A stretch of 64,000 nt of DNA from Mucilaginibacter oryzae (GCF_003148845.1 NZ_QGHA01000001.1:1054001-1118000), one strand, 5' to 3'; counted from the first letter of the stretch, positions 27,953 to 37,172 are shown. A program made the numbers and translations. The notes: a model not told the origin generated them from the sequence alone.

Positions 27953-28534
27953 TCAAATTTTTTGATAAAAATAAAGGAGGATATGAAGTAAAAAAAGTGA
28001 TTTGCGAAGGGTAGCGAGCGCTTTACCCATCTGGTTACGTACTGTTTTTGGCGAAATTTGCAATTGATCTGCAATTTCCTGGCTCGAAAGGCCTTCATTG
28101 AAGCGCAAATTGAATATAAGTCGCTGTTGCGGGGGGAGTGTTTCAATCAGATCATTAAACGCTTTTAAAAATTCATCGTGCAGTACATTAGCGTCTGCCC
28201 GGCCAAGCGGGCTTTCAATTTCATGGGCTGCTTCAGGCAGCTCGGCATACCTCGATTCCTTTTCAATGTATTTAAACACCCCGTTGCGTGCGGCCACCAA
28301 CAGGTAGGCCGGAAGATTATTGATGGGCGATTTTGATCCCCTTGTCCAAAGCTGTACAAAAACATCCTGTGTGATATCCCTGGCACGCCCGGTATCGTTA
28401 AGCCTTTTGTAGGCCGCATTATAAACCTGTTTCCAGTACTTGTTATACAAGGCATCAAAAGCAGACTTGTTGCCATCGCTTAAAAGCAATAACAGTTCGG
28501 CATCGTTAGCGATGTGTAGTTGTTCGGGGGCCAT
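27953..28534 (-). CDS. ECF RNA polymerase sigma factor (sigma-70 family, FecI-like)
   Basis: 193 residues from the ATG at 28534 (MAPEQLHIANDAELLLLL); an in-frame ATG at 28561 would add nine residues of unlikely sequence. Region 2 is seen at about 25-90 (FDALYNKYWKQVYNAAYKRL, DITQDVFVQLW) and region 4 at about 130-185 (TLPPQQRLIFNLRFNEGLS, then EIADQLQISPKTVRNQMGKA). With FecR and the STN-carrying SusC it makes a transenvelope switch that turns on the downstream SusCD operon. A -7-like box lies 80 bp upstream at 28615. Confidence 0.94.
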   Translation of the reverse strand: MAPEQLHIANDAELLLLLSDGNKSAFDALYNKYWKQVYNAAYKRLNDTGRARDITQDVFVQLWTRGSKSPINNLPAYLLVAARNGVFKYIEKESRYAELPEAAHEIESPLGRADANVLHDEFLKAFNDLIETLPPQQRLIFNLRFNEGLSSQEIADQLQISPKTVRNQMGKALATLRKSLFLLHILLYFYQKI

Positions 28535-28614
28535 GGTGTTATTCCGGTTGATACTGCACAATTACTTATACAAACATCATGGTGGCTTAATGTTTAGTTT
28601 AAATCTGTTAAACC

Positions 28615-28622
28615 CAAATATA
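28615..28622 (-). promoter_or_regulatory. Candidate -7 element for the sigma factor gene
   Basis: On the minus strand the box reads TATATTTG, a full match to TAnnTTTG. A GTTG about 20 bases further upstream is a partial -33 box. It would give a leader of about 70-75 bases before the sigma factor start. Confidence 0.4.
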
Positions 28623-29030
28623 GGCTTTTATCAGCATGCATAACAACACAGTGTTATTTTGATGATCAGATTTATATAAATTCAAGGGATGCTTTAAATG
28701 ACGAATCAATTCTCTGTTTAATCAGGCAAAGGGACGATGATTACCAAATCATTCTTGTACTGAATTATAAATGCCTTATGTAAATGTTATCGAAGCTACA
28801 TCAATTGCATTTAGGTAGCCGCGCTTGCAAAGGTTTGCACACATGCGGCAGCTACGGCATGAGCCTTTAAAACAAGGCTCATGTCATAACAAGCCAGCAC
28901 AATTAAAAATGATAAGGTTTAGGTTGTAAAGGGCCATAATAGCTGCTATTTAAAACTTTTCTTTTTCAGCTCCTTACAATACAAAAGTAGCCTTAACCCT
29001 TATCCCCCGCAATACTGAAAAAGTGGTATA
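28623..29030. other. Intergenic region with a hairpin and a second promoter-like box
   Basis: No gene is seen. CATGAGCCTT (28858-28867) and AAGGCTCATG (28874-28883) form a perfect 10-bp stem with a 6-base loop but no T-tract. At 28982-28989 the minus strand reads TACTTTTG, a good -7 box with ATTG 20 bp upstream as a partial -33. It would start a transcript running through the hairpin towards the sigma factor gene, as either a long leader or a small RNA. Both readings are speculative. Confidence 0.4.
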
Positions 29031-29666
29031 TTAAAATGCCCTGAATTTGTTGATGGCTTCAACTTTATTTTGTACCTGTAGTTTGATATAGGTATTACGG
29101 ATATGTTTTTTTACTGTGCCTGTTGTAATTGCAAGCCTATCTGCAATTTCTTTATACTGCAGGCCCCGGGCCAGGTAGTTAAGCACCTCCACCTCCCGTT
29201 CGGTCAAATTTCCGGAGGCTGTGGTAGCGGTTGGTTTCACCGCGGCGTTTTCATTAAACGAGGCGATCACCCGTCGCGAAATGTAGGCGCTCATCGGCGA
29301 TCCGCCCGCCGCGATTTCAATGATCGCGTTTTTAATCTCATCAGCCGATGATTCTTTGAGCACATAGCCGGTGGCGCCGCTTTTTAACGATTCAAAAATG
29401 TTGGTATTGTCATCATTAATGGTACACATCAAAAACTCGGTACCAGGCAGCAAGGGTTTGGCCCGGCGTACAAACTCAATGCCCGTCATCCCTTCAAGGT
29501 TTATATCAACTATAAAAACATCGGGTTTAAACTGGTTTATTTTTTTTAAAGCGGCCTCGGCATTACTGTACGATGCGATCAAACTTACACCACTCATATC
29601 ATGAATAATTTGTTCCAGACCTCGCCTGAAATGTAAGTTATCCTCTATTAAAGCTATCCGGAGCAT
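29031..29666 (-). CDS. NarL/LuxR-type response regulator
   Basis: A 211-residue transcription factor. The receiver domain (1-120) has the acidic pair E8/D9, the phosphoacceptor D54 in VFIVDINLEGMTGIEF, and the conserved Lys in YVLKESSADE. The LuxR-type helix-turn-helix is at about 145-205 (LTEREVEVLNYLARGLQYKE, IADRLAITTGTVKKHI). It is 69 bp downstream of the histidine kinase gene on the same strand and is surely its partner. Its targets are not evident; the neighbouring sigma/FecR/SusCD locus is one candidate. Confidence 0.94.
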   Translation of the reverse strand: MLRIALIEDNLHFRRGLEQIIHDMSGVSLIASYSNAEAALKKINQFKPDVFIVDINLEGMTGIEFVRRAKPLLPGTEFLMCTINDDNTNIFESLKSGATGYVLKESSADEIKNAIIEIAAGGSPMSAYISRRVIASFNENAAVKPTATTASGNLTEREVEVLNYLARGLQYKEIADRLAITTGTVKKHIRNTYIKLQVQNKVEAINKFRAF

Positions 29667-29735
29667 ATTCTCTGATCAATAAAGCTCGCTAATATCCTAA
29701 ATTATCATGGCTTCCGTTATACCTATTAAGTGGTA

Positions 29736-32621
29736 TTAAACGTGTAATTTAAGGCTGATAAATGTTCCTTCTCCGGGGCCGGTATCAATTTTCAGATCAG
29801 CATTTAAGCGCCTGGCACGCGCATAAATATTACGGATACCCATGGTTTCAAGTTTCCGGGAATCCAGGTCAAAACCCCTGCCATCATCCCCAATAGTAAC
29901 ATACAGCTTTTTCTTGTTCAGGCTGATGGTTAAAAAGGCGTTTTGAGCGTTTGAATGTTTAATAATGTTATTTAACCCTTCCTTAACAAGTAAATAAATC
30001 TGCCTTCTCTTCTCCCCGCTAATGGTGATGTTATCTTCTTCAACCGGCGGCAGGCTTTCATGCAGGCGGATATCGCTATATTCAAAAAGCCTGACTGCCT
30101 GCTTATGAATAAAATTAACAAGATTGCTCACGTCGTCGTTTTCCGGATCAAGGCTCCATATAATCAGCCTCATTTGGGTTGATATATCCGTTATGGCCTC
30201 ATGAATAGCGTCAATCTCTTTAGAAGCTGGCTGATCGGCCACTCTTTTACTTAACAATTCGGTTCGGAGCTTAATACCCGAAATACTCGCACCCAGGTCA
30301 TCATGTACCTCGCTGCTGATGCGCTGGCGTTCGCGTTGCAGAGCGAGGGCGTTCTCGTAGTCTTTTTTCTGCAAACCGATAATAGACAGGTAATACTTGC
30401 GTACCACCAGGAAAACCACAATTATCGAAGCAAAAACTGCCATAACCTGTAACCATAATTGCTGGTACCACAAAGGCATCACATCAAACCGGAAAACAAG
30501 CGTTCGGCTCAATTGATTAAACCTGTCGGCAGCAACCGCTTCCAGTTCATAATGCCCCGGTGGTAACAAATCAAACCGTTTTTCGCCGGAGGGCGCCACG
30601 CTCCAGTTTTTATCAACTCCCTTTAGCCGGAAACGATATTGTATTTTCCCCATGCTTTTGTATGACAGCGCCACACAATTAAATATAATGGGCTTGCCAT
30701 ACATAAAGCTACTTTCTTGGTTGGCTGACCTGTCATCAATTATTACCGGCTTGGGCAAATTGGTGTTGCCTAAATTTTGCGTAACTGCTATTCCCTGATC
30801 TGTTGCTATATAATAATCATGATCATACCGAGCAACATCGGCTACGTTATCCGACGGAAGGCCATTACTGGTATTAAGCAAACTAACCCTGTAATTTCGA
30901 TAATTATTACCAAAGCTGATAACACTTACACCTTTAGCCGTACAAGCCCATAACGTATTATCGTCTGTCCATACCAATTTGCGGATATCACCAGAAGAAA
31001 TAGCAGGTGCATTAAATTGAATAACCTTTTTATCAGTCATCAAAAAAACGCCTTGAGACTCGGTACCTATAGCGCAGGCCGCTTCATTTGATGCAAGGCA
31101 TTTAACGACGTTCACACCCTCTTTACTCAGTATTTTTACATAGGGTTCACTATTTGAATTGGGCGTAAGCCTGTACAGTCCGTAAAGCGATCCTACCAGG
31201 ATGTCATTTTTATAACAGGTAATTGATGTGAGACGCAAATTTTCAAATGCATATCCCTGCGAATTTTCAAATGAATATCCTTGCCCGCGTTCAAATCGGT
31301 TTGCCATTGTAAGCACCGAGTTTTGTGATATAAAACACAAATTTTCCGGTTGCCAGGCAATTCCTTTTATGGGGCCAAAAAAATACTTTTCGGGATGCCA
31401 CGAAGCTGGATTATTATTGGAAACATCCAATCCGAATATCCCGTTATCAGTGCCAACCATTAGCCTGTTACCCGGAATGGCAACAAGGCTGGTAATGCGG
31501 TTAAAATCAGACCTATCCTGCTTTATAGTCAAACTACCTATCGGCTGCCTTGATTTTGTACCAAGCTTCATGTAATTAATTACACTTAAAACGTGCCCCG
31601 TAAAAAGGTAACCGCCCGCTATACCAAGTTTCAGAACGTCCTCATTGGCCAAGCCGCTTTCGTTGTTAATAACACTTACTTCGGGATTGGTACTTAAAAA
31701 AAAGCCTCTATCGTAACTGCCAAACCAAATGTTATTTTCCCTGTCGATTACAGTAGCGGTGGTAATGTTATTCCTGAGATAATTTCTACGTTCGCCGGTA
31801 AGATAGTTAATGATGTATGTTCCCTGTTTTACAGTTGTAACGGCAACAATATCTTTACCGGTTGGATAAACAGAAGTAACGTTACCTTCAAAGCGGACTT
31901 TGTTTAACGGAATGATGCCACTTCTGTTTACCTGGTAAGCCTGCACCCACTCTTTGGTTATCAATAGTAAATGATCTTGCTGCAAAGCTAACCTGTAGGG
32001 TTTGATATTATTTTTTGCAGTAGAATAATTTAACTCTCCATCCGAAAGGTCTTTTTCGAGCATATCGAGGTCGTTTTGAGATAACTGAAACTCTTCTCCA
32101 CCGGCACCGTAAATATTTCCAACTAAATTTTTTATGACATGCGGTGTTGATTTCAACTGTGCAAAATGATAAACTTTTGTACTAAGCGCATAATTTACAC
32201 AAAGCTCATTGTAACGGTTAAAAAAGAAATTGCCAAAAGGTAATACCCATATTTTTTGCTGTGGATCAAGTTTGTGGATTACCCCATTTTCGTAATAGCA
32301 AAAACGGTAGTTATTACAGTAAAAAAAAATGCGGTGGTATTTGTCTTCAGCTATCCGGAAACATTCGTTACTTTCCAACCCATCAGCCGAAGTGAAATTT
32401 TTGAAATGCTGCCCATCAAATCTGCTTACACCCTTATCCGTCGCAATCCAGATAAAGCCCTTGCTATCCTGCATCATGTAATGAACACGCGAACTAAGCA
32501 AACCATCCGGCGCGCTGTAGTTTTTCAGATAAACCACCTCGTAAGGAATATCAGCATAAGCTCCCGTAAAGGGTAATAGCGTAAATATTAAAAGTTTTAA
32601 AAAAAAGCTTTTTAACCGCAT
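29736..32621 (-). CDS. Hybrid-like sensor: beta-propeller/Y_Y_Y histidine kinase
   Basis: A 961-residue membrane sensor kinase. Signal peptide 1-23 (GAYA-D), then two periplasmic seven-blade propellers built from 'two-component regulator propeller' repeats (MMQDSKGFIWIATDKGVSRF, NIWFGSYDRGFF), a Y_Y_Y domain (about 640-710, YRFRLKGVDKNWS, LPPGHYELEAVA), one transmembrane helix (about 722-742), and a HisKA_3 domain with the phosphorylated His in ISSEVHDDLGASISG (H773), followed by the ATPase (GLNNIIKHSNAQNA, GDDGRGFDL). Periplasmic propeller sensors of this type usually bind oligosaccharides. Unlike classical HTCS it lacks a fused receiver; the partner is the downstream regulator. Confidence 0.94.
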   Translation of the reverse strand: MRLKSFFLKLLIFTLLPFTGAYADIPYEVVYLKNYSAPDGLLSSRVHYMMQDSKGFIWIATDKGVSRFDGQHFKNFTSADGLESNECFRIAEDKYHRIFFYCNNYRFCYYENGVIHKLDPQQKIWVLPFGNFFFNRYNELCVNYALSTKVYHFAQLKSTPHVIKNLVGNIYGAGGEEFQLSQNDLDMLEKDLSDGELNYSTAKNNIKPYRLALQQDHLLLITKEWVQAYQVNRSGIIPLNKVRFEGNVTSVYPTGKDIVAVTTVKQGTYIINYLTGERRNYLRNNITTATVIDRENNIWFGSYDRGFFLSTNPEVSVINNESGLANEDVLKLGIAGGYLFTGHVLSVINYMKLGTKSRQPIGSLTIKQDRSDFNRITSLVAIPGNRLMVGTDNGIFGLDVSNNNPASWHPEKYFFGPIKGIAWQPENLCFISQNSVLTMANRFERGQGYSFENSQGYAFENLRLTSITCYKNDILVGSLYGLYRLTPNSNSEPYVKILSKEGVNVVKCLASNEAACAIGTESQGVFLMTDKKVIQFNAPAISSGDIRKLVWTDDNTLWACTAKGVSVISFGNNYRNYRVSLLNTSNGLPSDNVADVARYDHDYYIATDQGIAVTQNLGNTNLPKPVIIDDRSANQESSFMYGKPIIFNCVALSYKSMGKIQYRFRLKGVDKNWSVAPSGEKRFDLLPPGHYELEAVAADRFNQLSRTLVFRFDVMPLWYQQLWLQVMAVFASIIVVFLVVRKYYLSIIGLQKKDYENALALQRERQRISSEVHDDLGASISGIKLRTELLSKRVADQPASKEIDAIHEAITDISTQMRLIIWSLDPENDDVSNLVNFIHKQAVRLFEYSDIRLHESLPPVEEDNITISGEKRRQIYLLVKEGLNNIIKHSNAQNAFLTISLNKKKLYVTIGDDGRGFDLDSRKLETMGIRNIYARARRLNADLKIDTGPGEGTFISLKLHV

Positions 32622-33019
32622 TTGATTATTTGCTCCAATTTACGTTGCTGCTTTGTATGATAATATATTGCACAATAATACAAAGCCTGCACCTCTTGTT
32701 GTATCATCCATCAAAAATTAAACAAAATAATTTGTAATTAAAACCTGTGGCTGTAAATCCTGATGAGATATTGTTAGAATTAAGCCCTCCCCGGCATATG
32801 AAGCCATAGCAGCAATATAAAAAGCCCCGATGGCAAGGCGTGGTTAGCAATGCCGATTATATCAGGTGCGGCAAAAACTTAACTTATTTATAACGAATGG
32901 AACTCCTTGTAAATCCCAAAGGTGTTATTTGTTGGTTACCTTGATGTTGACATCTGCTTTCCAAAAACGCTGGCAGTAATTTTCAAAAAGCGATAAATTA
33001 TCACTTGAACCCAATACCG
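32622..33019. other. Intergenic region, 398 bp
   Basis: No gene is supported. The only structure seen is an inverted repeat GCTTTGTAT (32650-32658) / ATACAAAGC (32678-32686), about 30-65 bp upstream of the histidine kinase start on the minus strand. It might be an operator. No full TAnnTTTG box was found for the kinase. Confidence 0.4.
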
Positions 33020-33751
33020 TTAGTGCTTCAATAAAATATCGGCCGTTATCCCAAGTAACAATGCAACCAGCATAAATATAATTGAACCCAGTAGATATGC
33101 GGCAAGCGCTTTAAGGTAGTTTATCCATTTGCGCCCGTCAAAAAAAAGGGCGATAGCCCACACACAGTAGCATAGCCCGATCACTCCGCCGGTTGCTATT
33201 AAATTAAACTTAAACGCGCCGTAAGCAAAAGCGAAAACGGTATAGATCAGCATGCCCATCCCTATTACAAAACATAGCAAAATCAGGATCTCGAAAAAGT
33301 TGTAATTGTATTTTCTGAAAAACAGCTTCAGGGTGAAAGCTATAAAAACGCCCATTATAATATTTGAATAACCGTAATGCCCCTGTATCCATGCAAATAT
33401 CGTGTCGGTTGCTGCACTCTCGGTTGATTTATAGGTGATATACTCCTCCTCTACATGAAAAATATGGTTTATTATTGAGTAGATGAGCGAAGTGATGGTA
33501 ATAAACAACACAGGTTTTACCATGCGGCTCCGGTTATCAGCTAAAAACTCCCTTACATTTTGTCCCGGCCTGATCAGGAGTTCGCGGATGGTATAAAAAA
33601 TACCTTTTTCAAAATGCAGTACATGCTGTATCTCGTGCAAAAGATAATGGCCATCCACCCGTTTTATAATCGCCGGATGGCCGCAGCTACTACAAAAATT
33701 ACCGTCTACAGTACTGTCGCAGTTTTTACAATTGATGGTAGCCTTTATCAT
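33020..33751 (-). CDS. DUF3667 domain membrane protein
   Basis: A 243-residue protein with an N-terminal zinc ribbon (CKNCDSTVDGNFCSSCG, residues about 8-24) followed by the DUF3667 signature (HYLLHEIQHVLHFEKG, RELLIRPGQNVREFL). Four to five transmembrane helices follow (from about residue 80). The family is common in Bacteroidota and unassigned. It is a single gene on the minus strand, divergent from the PAS-LuxR gene across 122 bp. Confidence 0.9.
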   Translation of the reverse strand: MIKATINCKNCDSTVDGNFCSSCGHPAIIKRVDGHYLLHEIQHVLHFEKGIFYTIRELLIRPGQNVREFLADNRSRMVKPVLFITITSLIYSIINHIFHVEEEYITYKSTESAATDTIFAWIQGHYGYSNIIMGVFIAFTLKLFFRKYNYNFFEILILLCFVIGMGMLIYTVFAFAYGAFKFNLIATGGVIGLCYCVWAIALFFDGRKWINYLKALAAYLLGSIIFMLVALLLGITADILLKH

Positions 33752-33825
33752 GGTTTAGGTAGTTTTAAGGTATTTATTCTTTTTCATTGCAGGGCTTGTA
33801 TAATGCAAAAGTCAAAACAACAAAG

Positions 33826-33856
33826 TTTTTAAAGGCTACACTTTAGTGTAAATTTG
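33826..33856 (+). promoter_or_regulatory. Candidate promoter with overlapping palindrome, PAS-LuxR gene
   Basis: TAAATTTG at 33849-33856 matches the -7 consensus exactly, and a TTTT at 33826-33829 lies 19 bp upstream as a weak -33 box. A perfect palindrome ACACT-TT-AGTGT (33838-33849) overlaps the -7 box and could be an operator, possibly for autoregulation. Confidence 0.45.
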
Positions 33857-33873
33857 CCGATAGGGCTATTAAA

Positions 33874-34635
33874 ATGAATAATAATATCAATTCGGGTTTG
33901 CTAACCCGTAACAAAGTAGAAGTAACAGCGGATGAGAAAAAACTGCAGGAAAACAATTACCTGGAAGCGGTGAAAGCTTTTGCCCGGCTTACCTACGAAA
34001 GCGTTTATATCATTGATTATACCAACATGTCGTTTGAGTACGTATCAGAAAATCCTCTGTTTTTATGCGGTTATACACCGGCCGAAGTGTTACAGATGGG
34101 CTATGACTTCTATTTTAAAAATGTCCCCCCGGAAGATTTAGAATTGCTTACCCGCATAAACGAAGCAGGTTTTGACTTTTATGAAAAGCAGGCAGGTAAA
34201 AACAAAAAACTATACAGCATCACCTATGATTTTCACCTTATAAACCGCGACGGCAAACGTGTACTCATCAACCATAAACTTACCCCGCTGTTTTTAACCA
34301 ACGAGCAAAAAATGTGGAAGGCTATGTGCGTTGTATCGATCTCCAACCATCAAAACGCGGGCAATGTATATATCCACAAACAAGGTGCAAACGAGATATG
34401 GCAGTTAGATACCACCAACAATACCTGGCACAAATTGCAAAAGCCCAGGCTTAATAAACGCGAAACGGAAGTTTTACGTTTGCATGCCCAGGGGCTAACC
34501 ATCAACCAGATAGCCGAACGCTTATTTGTGGTGCCCGACACTGTAAAGTACTACAGGCGGCAAATTTTTGAGCGCCTTGAAGTAAGCAACATGACAGAAG
34601 CCCTGTCCGTTGCCGTTAATAGGCAGATCATTTAA
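33874..34635 (+). CDS. PAS domain LuxR-family transcriptional regulator
   Basis: A 253-residue cytoplasmic regulator. The N-terminal 30-165 form a PAS-like sensor (VYIIDYTNMSFEYVSENPLF, FLCGYTPAEVLQMGYDFYF, a DFHLINRDGKRVLINH strand). The C-terminal ~65 residues are a LuxR helix-turn-helix (KRETEVLRLHAQGLTINQIA, VVPDTVKYYRRQIFERL). There is no receiver, so it senses a cytoplasmic ligand or redox state rather than phosphorylation; which one is unknown. It ends at a terminator shared with the convergent 34696 gene. Confidence 0.9.
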   Translation: MNNNINSGLLTRNKVEVTADEKKLQENNYLEAVKAFARLTYESVYIIDYTNMSFEYVSENPLFLCGYTPAEVLQMGYDFYFKNVPPEDLELLTRINEAGFDFYEKQAGKNKKLYSITYDFHLINRDGKRVLINHKLTPLFLTNEQKMWKAMCVVSISNHQNAGNVYIHKQGANEIWQLDTTNNTWHKLQKPRLNKRETEVLRLHAQGLTINQIAERLFVVPDTVKYYRRQIFERLEVSNMTEALSVAVNRQII

Positions 34636-34659
34636 CGTAAGTATGGTCATGTAAAGTAA

Positions 34660-34689
34660 AAATGCCTCCCCATTACCGGGGAAGCATTT
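34660..34689. terminator. Bidirectional intrinsic terminator
   Basis: AAATGCCTCCCC and GGGGAAGCATTT form a 12-bp stem with one mismatch around a short loop. Stem ends are A/T-rich on both sides. It separates the convergent PAS-LuxR gene and the 34696 gene. Confidence 0.7.
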
Positions 34690-34695
34690 ATGTTA

Positions 34696-35160
34696 TCAGC
34701 TTAAATATGAATTGAGCAGCGTTTCCCAATCCTTTGCCTGTTTTTCAATCTGTTTGATTTTCATCTCGTTATCTTCAAACTGGCGATAAAAGGTTATGCT
34801 ATCAATCACTTTGTTTTGCGCATCGGCTATCTGTAATGCGATCGAACCTACGGATGTACCATTCATAGTTTTCCGTACATAGGTTTTTGTTGCTTTTGCC
34901 AGGTTGTAAACTATAGTTTCAGATTGGTTAAGATCTGCAAGTAACAACAACCTACCCGGTTTGGCCCAACCTATAATTCTGTCGCTAACCTGTTCGTAAC
35001 GTGTAAGATCAAGACTTAATGCCGAGGCTTTGTTAAACAACTTGTTCCTTAATAAAGCAAGTTGCTTTTGTTTTGAACGTTTAATGATGATATAAAGGGG
35101 CACGCCAAAAAGCGCCATCACCCCTCCTGCAATCAGGGAGCTTTCTAAAATATGAGTCAT
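34696..35160 (-). CDS. Unknown protein with N-terminal membrane helix
   Basis: 154 residues, family not recognised. One transmembrane helix near the start (LIAGGVMALFGVPLYIII, about 9-26) followed by a basic stretch (KRSKQKQ), so the rest should be cytoplasmic. The remainder is soluble, alpha/beta in character (RLLLLADLNQSETIVYNLAK, then QIADAQNKVIDSITFY) and ends in a charged helix. It lies 71 bp after a small secreted protein gene on the same strand and may be part of the antiporter cluster transcript. Codon use looks like the neighbours', supporting a real gene. Confidence 0.6.
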   Translation of the reverse strand: MTHILESSLIAGGVMALFGVPLYIIIKRSKQKQLALLRNKLFNKASALSLDLTRYEQVSDRIIGWAKPGRLLLLADLNQSETIVYNLAKATKTYVRKTMNGTSVGSIALQIADAQNKVIDSITFYRQFEDNEMKIKQIEKQAKDWETLLNSYLS

Positions 35161-35231
35161 GGTAAGATTTTCTAAATAAGTTTAAAAGAAGCGGCAAAGC
35201 TTCGTTAATTGGGCAGAAAACTTAGTAATCA

Positions 35232-35582
35232 TTACCAAAAAACATGGAAAGGGAACAGGATCAGCAATAACTTTCGGGGTACCTGGTCATTGCGCGAAGT
35301 AATGATATGCTGCGAAATTCTATCACCGCCTCTTGCCTGGCCAACCGGTATTACCGTTAAAAATGCAGCGTGAACGGTTACCTGCTGCTTACATAGCAGC
35401 TGGCTGTTTAAAACAGATGCCAATGAATTTTCCTCTGCAAAAATTTCGGCATGCAAACACTGCCTTACAGTCAGCCTCGCCTCATGCATTATAGTAACAG
35501 GCTTTTTAGCCTTTGCAGCAGAAGCAAGGCATAAAAGGCCGGATAATACAATAAGCTTAGTTAATCTGTAAAACATACTCAA
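35232..35582 (-). CDS. Small secreted protein with PFHxFW C-terminus (A)
   Basis: 116 residues with a plausible signal peptide (LIVLSGLLCLASAAKA, about 9-25). The mature part is basic and without a known domain, and it ends LLLILFPFHVFW with the last Trp at the stop. The same ending, YPFHAFW, closes another small secreted protein at 37795, on the other side of the antiporter. It begins 3 bp after the antiporter stop, so it is translated from the same mRNA. Function unknown; the hydrophobic C-terminal tail could be an anchor or recognition tag. Confidence 0.55.
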   Translation of the reverse strand: MSMFYRLTKLIVLSGLLCLASAAKAKKPVTIMHEARLTVRQCLHAEIFAEENSLASVLNSQLLCKQQVTVHAAFLTVIPVGQARGGDRISQHIITSRNDQVPRKLLLILFPFHVFW

Positions 35583-35585
35583 ACG

Positions 35586-37172
35586 TTAATTTCTCCGGGT
35601 CCTGGCTTCTTCCAGATCAAGCTCGCGCTCACGGGCGCGGATCAGGTGATCTGCAAACTCTTTGTTCCGGTGCATTTTTTTTAGTTCGTTTCGGCGCACA
35701 TCAATAATATCCAGCAGCATCTGGCGATAATTATGAATAAAAGCAGGTGTTTGCTCATCACCGTCCAGTTGCTTCCCGGCAATCTCGGCCATACGCTCGT
35801 ACTTCTCTTTTACGCGCCTAAACAAGGGCTTTTCTTCTATATCCAGGCCGCAATTATCGTCCAGGTAAGCGATAACCGCTGTGGCCAGCCGGTGCCTGAT
35901 CTGCTGCTCCTGGCTCCTGTCATCATCCACAACCTTCAAATTAAGCATCCGCAGTATAAAAGGAAGACTTAACCCCTGCAATACAAGCGTAAACAGTATC
36001 ACCACAAAAGTGATAAACAGGATGAGGTTACGGTGCGGGAAAGCCGTTCCATCTGCAAGCGTTAGCGGAATGGCAAGCGCCGATGCAAGCGAAACCACGC
36101 CCCGCATACCGCTCCAGCCTATCACAAAAACCGGTCGCCAGTTGAGCGGCCCCTCCCGTTTTGCTATGCGGCGGCTGAATAGACGCGGAAGATAGGCAGA
36201 CGGAAAAACCCAGATCAGCCTTACAATGATCGATAGTAAACTTATCGCCACCGCGAACACGATACAATCAGACAGGGAGTAATGCCCTATACCCGCAACG
36301 ATATCAGGTAATTGCAGCCCTATCATGATAAACACTACGCCATTCAATAAAAAGATGGCTACATTCCATACGTTGAGTATTTGCAGCCGCGAATCGTACG
36401 AAAAAATATCCGACGAGCGGAAAGACAAAAATAACCCGCCGCTAACAACCGCCAGCACACCCGAAAAATGAAAATGCTCGGCAGTAAGGTACATCAGGTA
36501 TGGCGCAATCAATGTAAGTGACGTATCGATGCCAGGCGTGGTTGGCAAAAAGCGGTGGATGGCATAAACCACATGCGCTATGGCAAGGCCTATCAATACC
36601 CCCATAATCACTACCGAAAAGAAACTGCCCGTTGCCTGCCAAAACGTAAACTGCCCGGTAGAAATAGCCAGCAGCGCAAATCTGAAAACTATAAGGCTGG
36701 ATGCATCATTAACCAGGCTTTCACCTTCCAGTATGGCTACTATCCGGGCGGGTACTTTCAAATCCTTAAATACCGATGCCGCGGCAACCGCATCGGGCGG
36801 CGAAATTACGCCGCCCAGCAAAAAGCCCAACGCTAACGAGCAATCCGGAATAAGCCAATGGGCAAAAAATGCGACGGTAGTAGCCGTAAAAATCACCAGG
36901 CCGAAGGCCAATAAGGAGATCGGCCTGCGCAAACGCCAAAACTCGGCCCACGAAGTATTCCAGGCGGCGGAGTATAACAATGGAGGCAGAAAAACCACGA
37001 ATATGATTTCCGGATCCATTTTTATAACCGGCACGCCCGGAATAAAGCTGATCACCAACCCCGACAGCACCAATAATATAGGGTACGATACGTTTATTTT
37101 ATTGCTGAGCAAAGCCAGCATAGATGTTGTGAACAGCAGAGCCAGCACAACAAGCAAATTATCCTGAATCAT
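35586..37172 (-). CDS. Na+/H+ antiporter, CPA1/NhaP type
   Basis: A 528-residue inner-membrane monovalent cation/proton antiporter. About 12 transmembrane segments fill residues 1-410. Signatures include FLPPLLYSAAWNTSW (TM3 region), GFLLGGVISPPDAVAAASVFK, EGESLVNDASSLIVFRFAL (the ND pair expected in electroneutral CPA1 exchangers) and GWSGMRGVVSLASALAIPL. A charged C-terminal cytoplasmic tail of about 115 residues follows (ERELDLEEARTRRN at the end). It maintains pH and Na+ balance. Its ATG overlaps the stop of the small upstream gene by one base (TAATG). Confidence 0.94.
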   Translation of the reverse strand: MIQDNLLVVLALLFTTSMLALLSNKINVSYPILLVLSGLVISFIPGVPVIKMDPEIIFVVFLPPLLYSAAWNTSWAEFWRLRRPISLLAFGLVIFTATTVAFFAHWLIPDCSLALGFLLGGVISPPDAVAAASVFKDLKVPARIVAILEGESLVNDASSLIVFRFALLAISTGQFTFWQATGSFFSVVIMGVLIGLAIAHVVYAIHRFLPTTPGIDTSLTLIAPYLMYLTAEHFHFSGVLAVVSGGLFLSFRSSDIFSYDSRLQILNVWNVAIFLLNGVVFIMIGLQLPDIVAGIGHYSLSDCIVFAVAISLLSIIVRLIWVFPSAYLPRLFSRRIAKREGPLNWRPVFVIGWSGMRGVVSLASALAIPLTLADGTAFPHRNLILFITFVVILFTLVLQGLSLPFILRMLNLKVVDDDRSQEQQIRHRLATAVIAYLDDNCGLDIEEKPLFRRVKEKYERMAEIAGKQLDGDEQTPAFIHNYRQMLLDIIDVRRNELKKMHRNKEFADHLIRARERELDLEEARTRRN

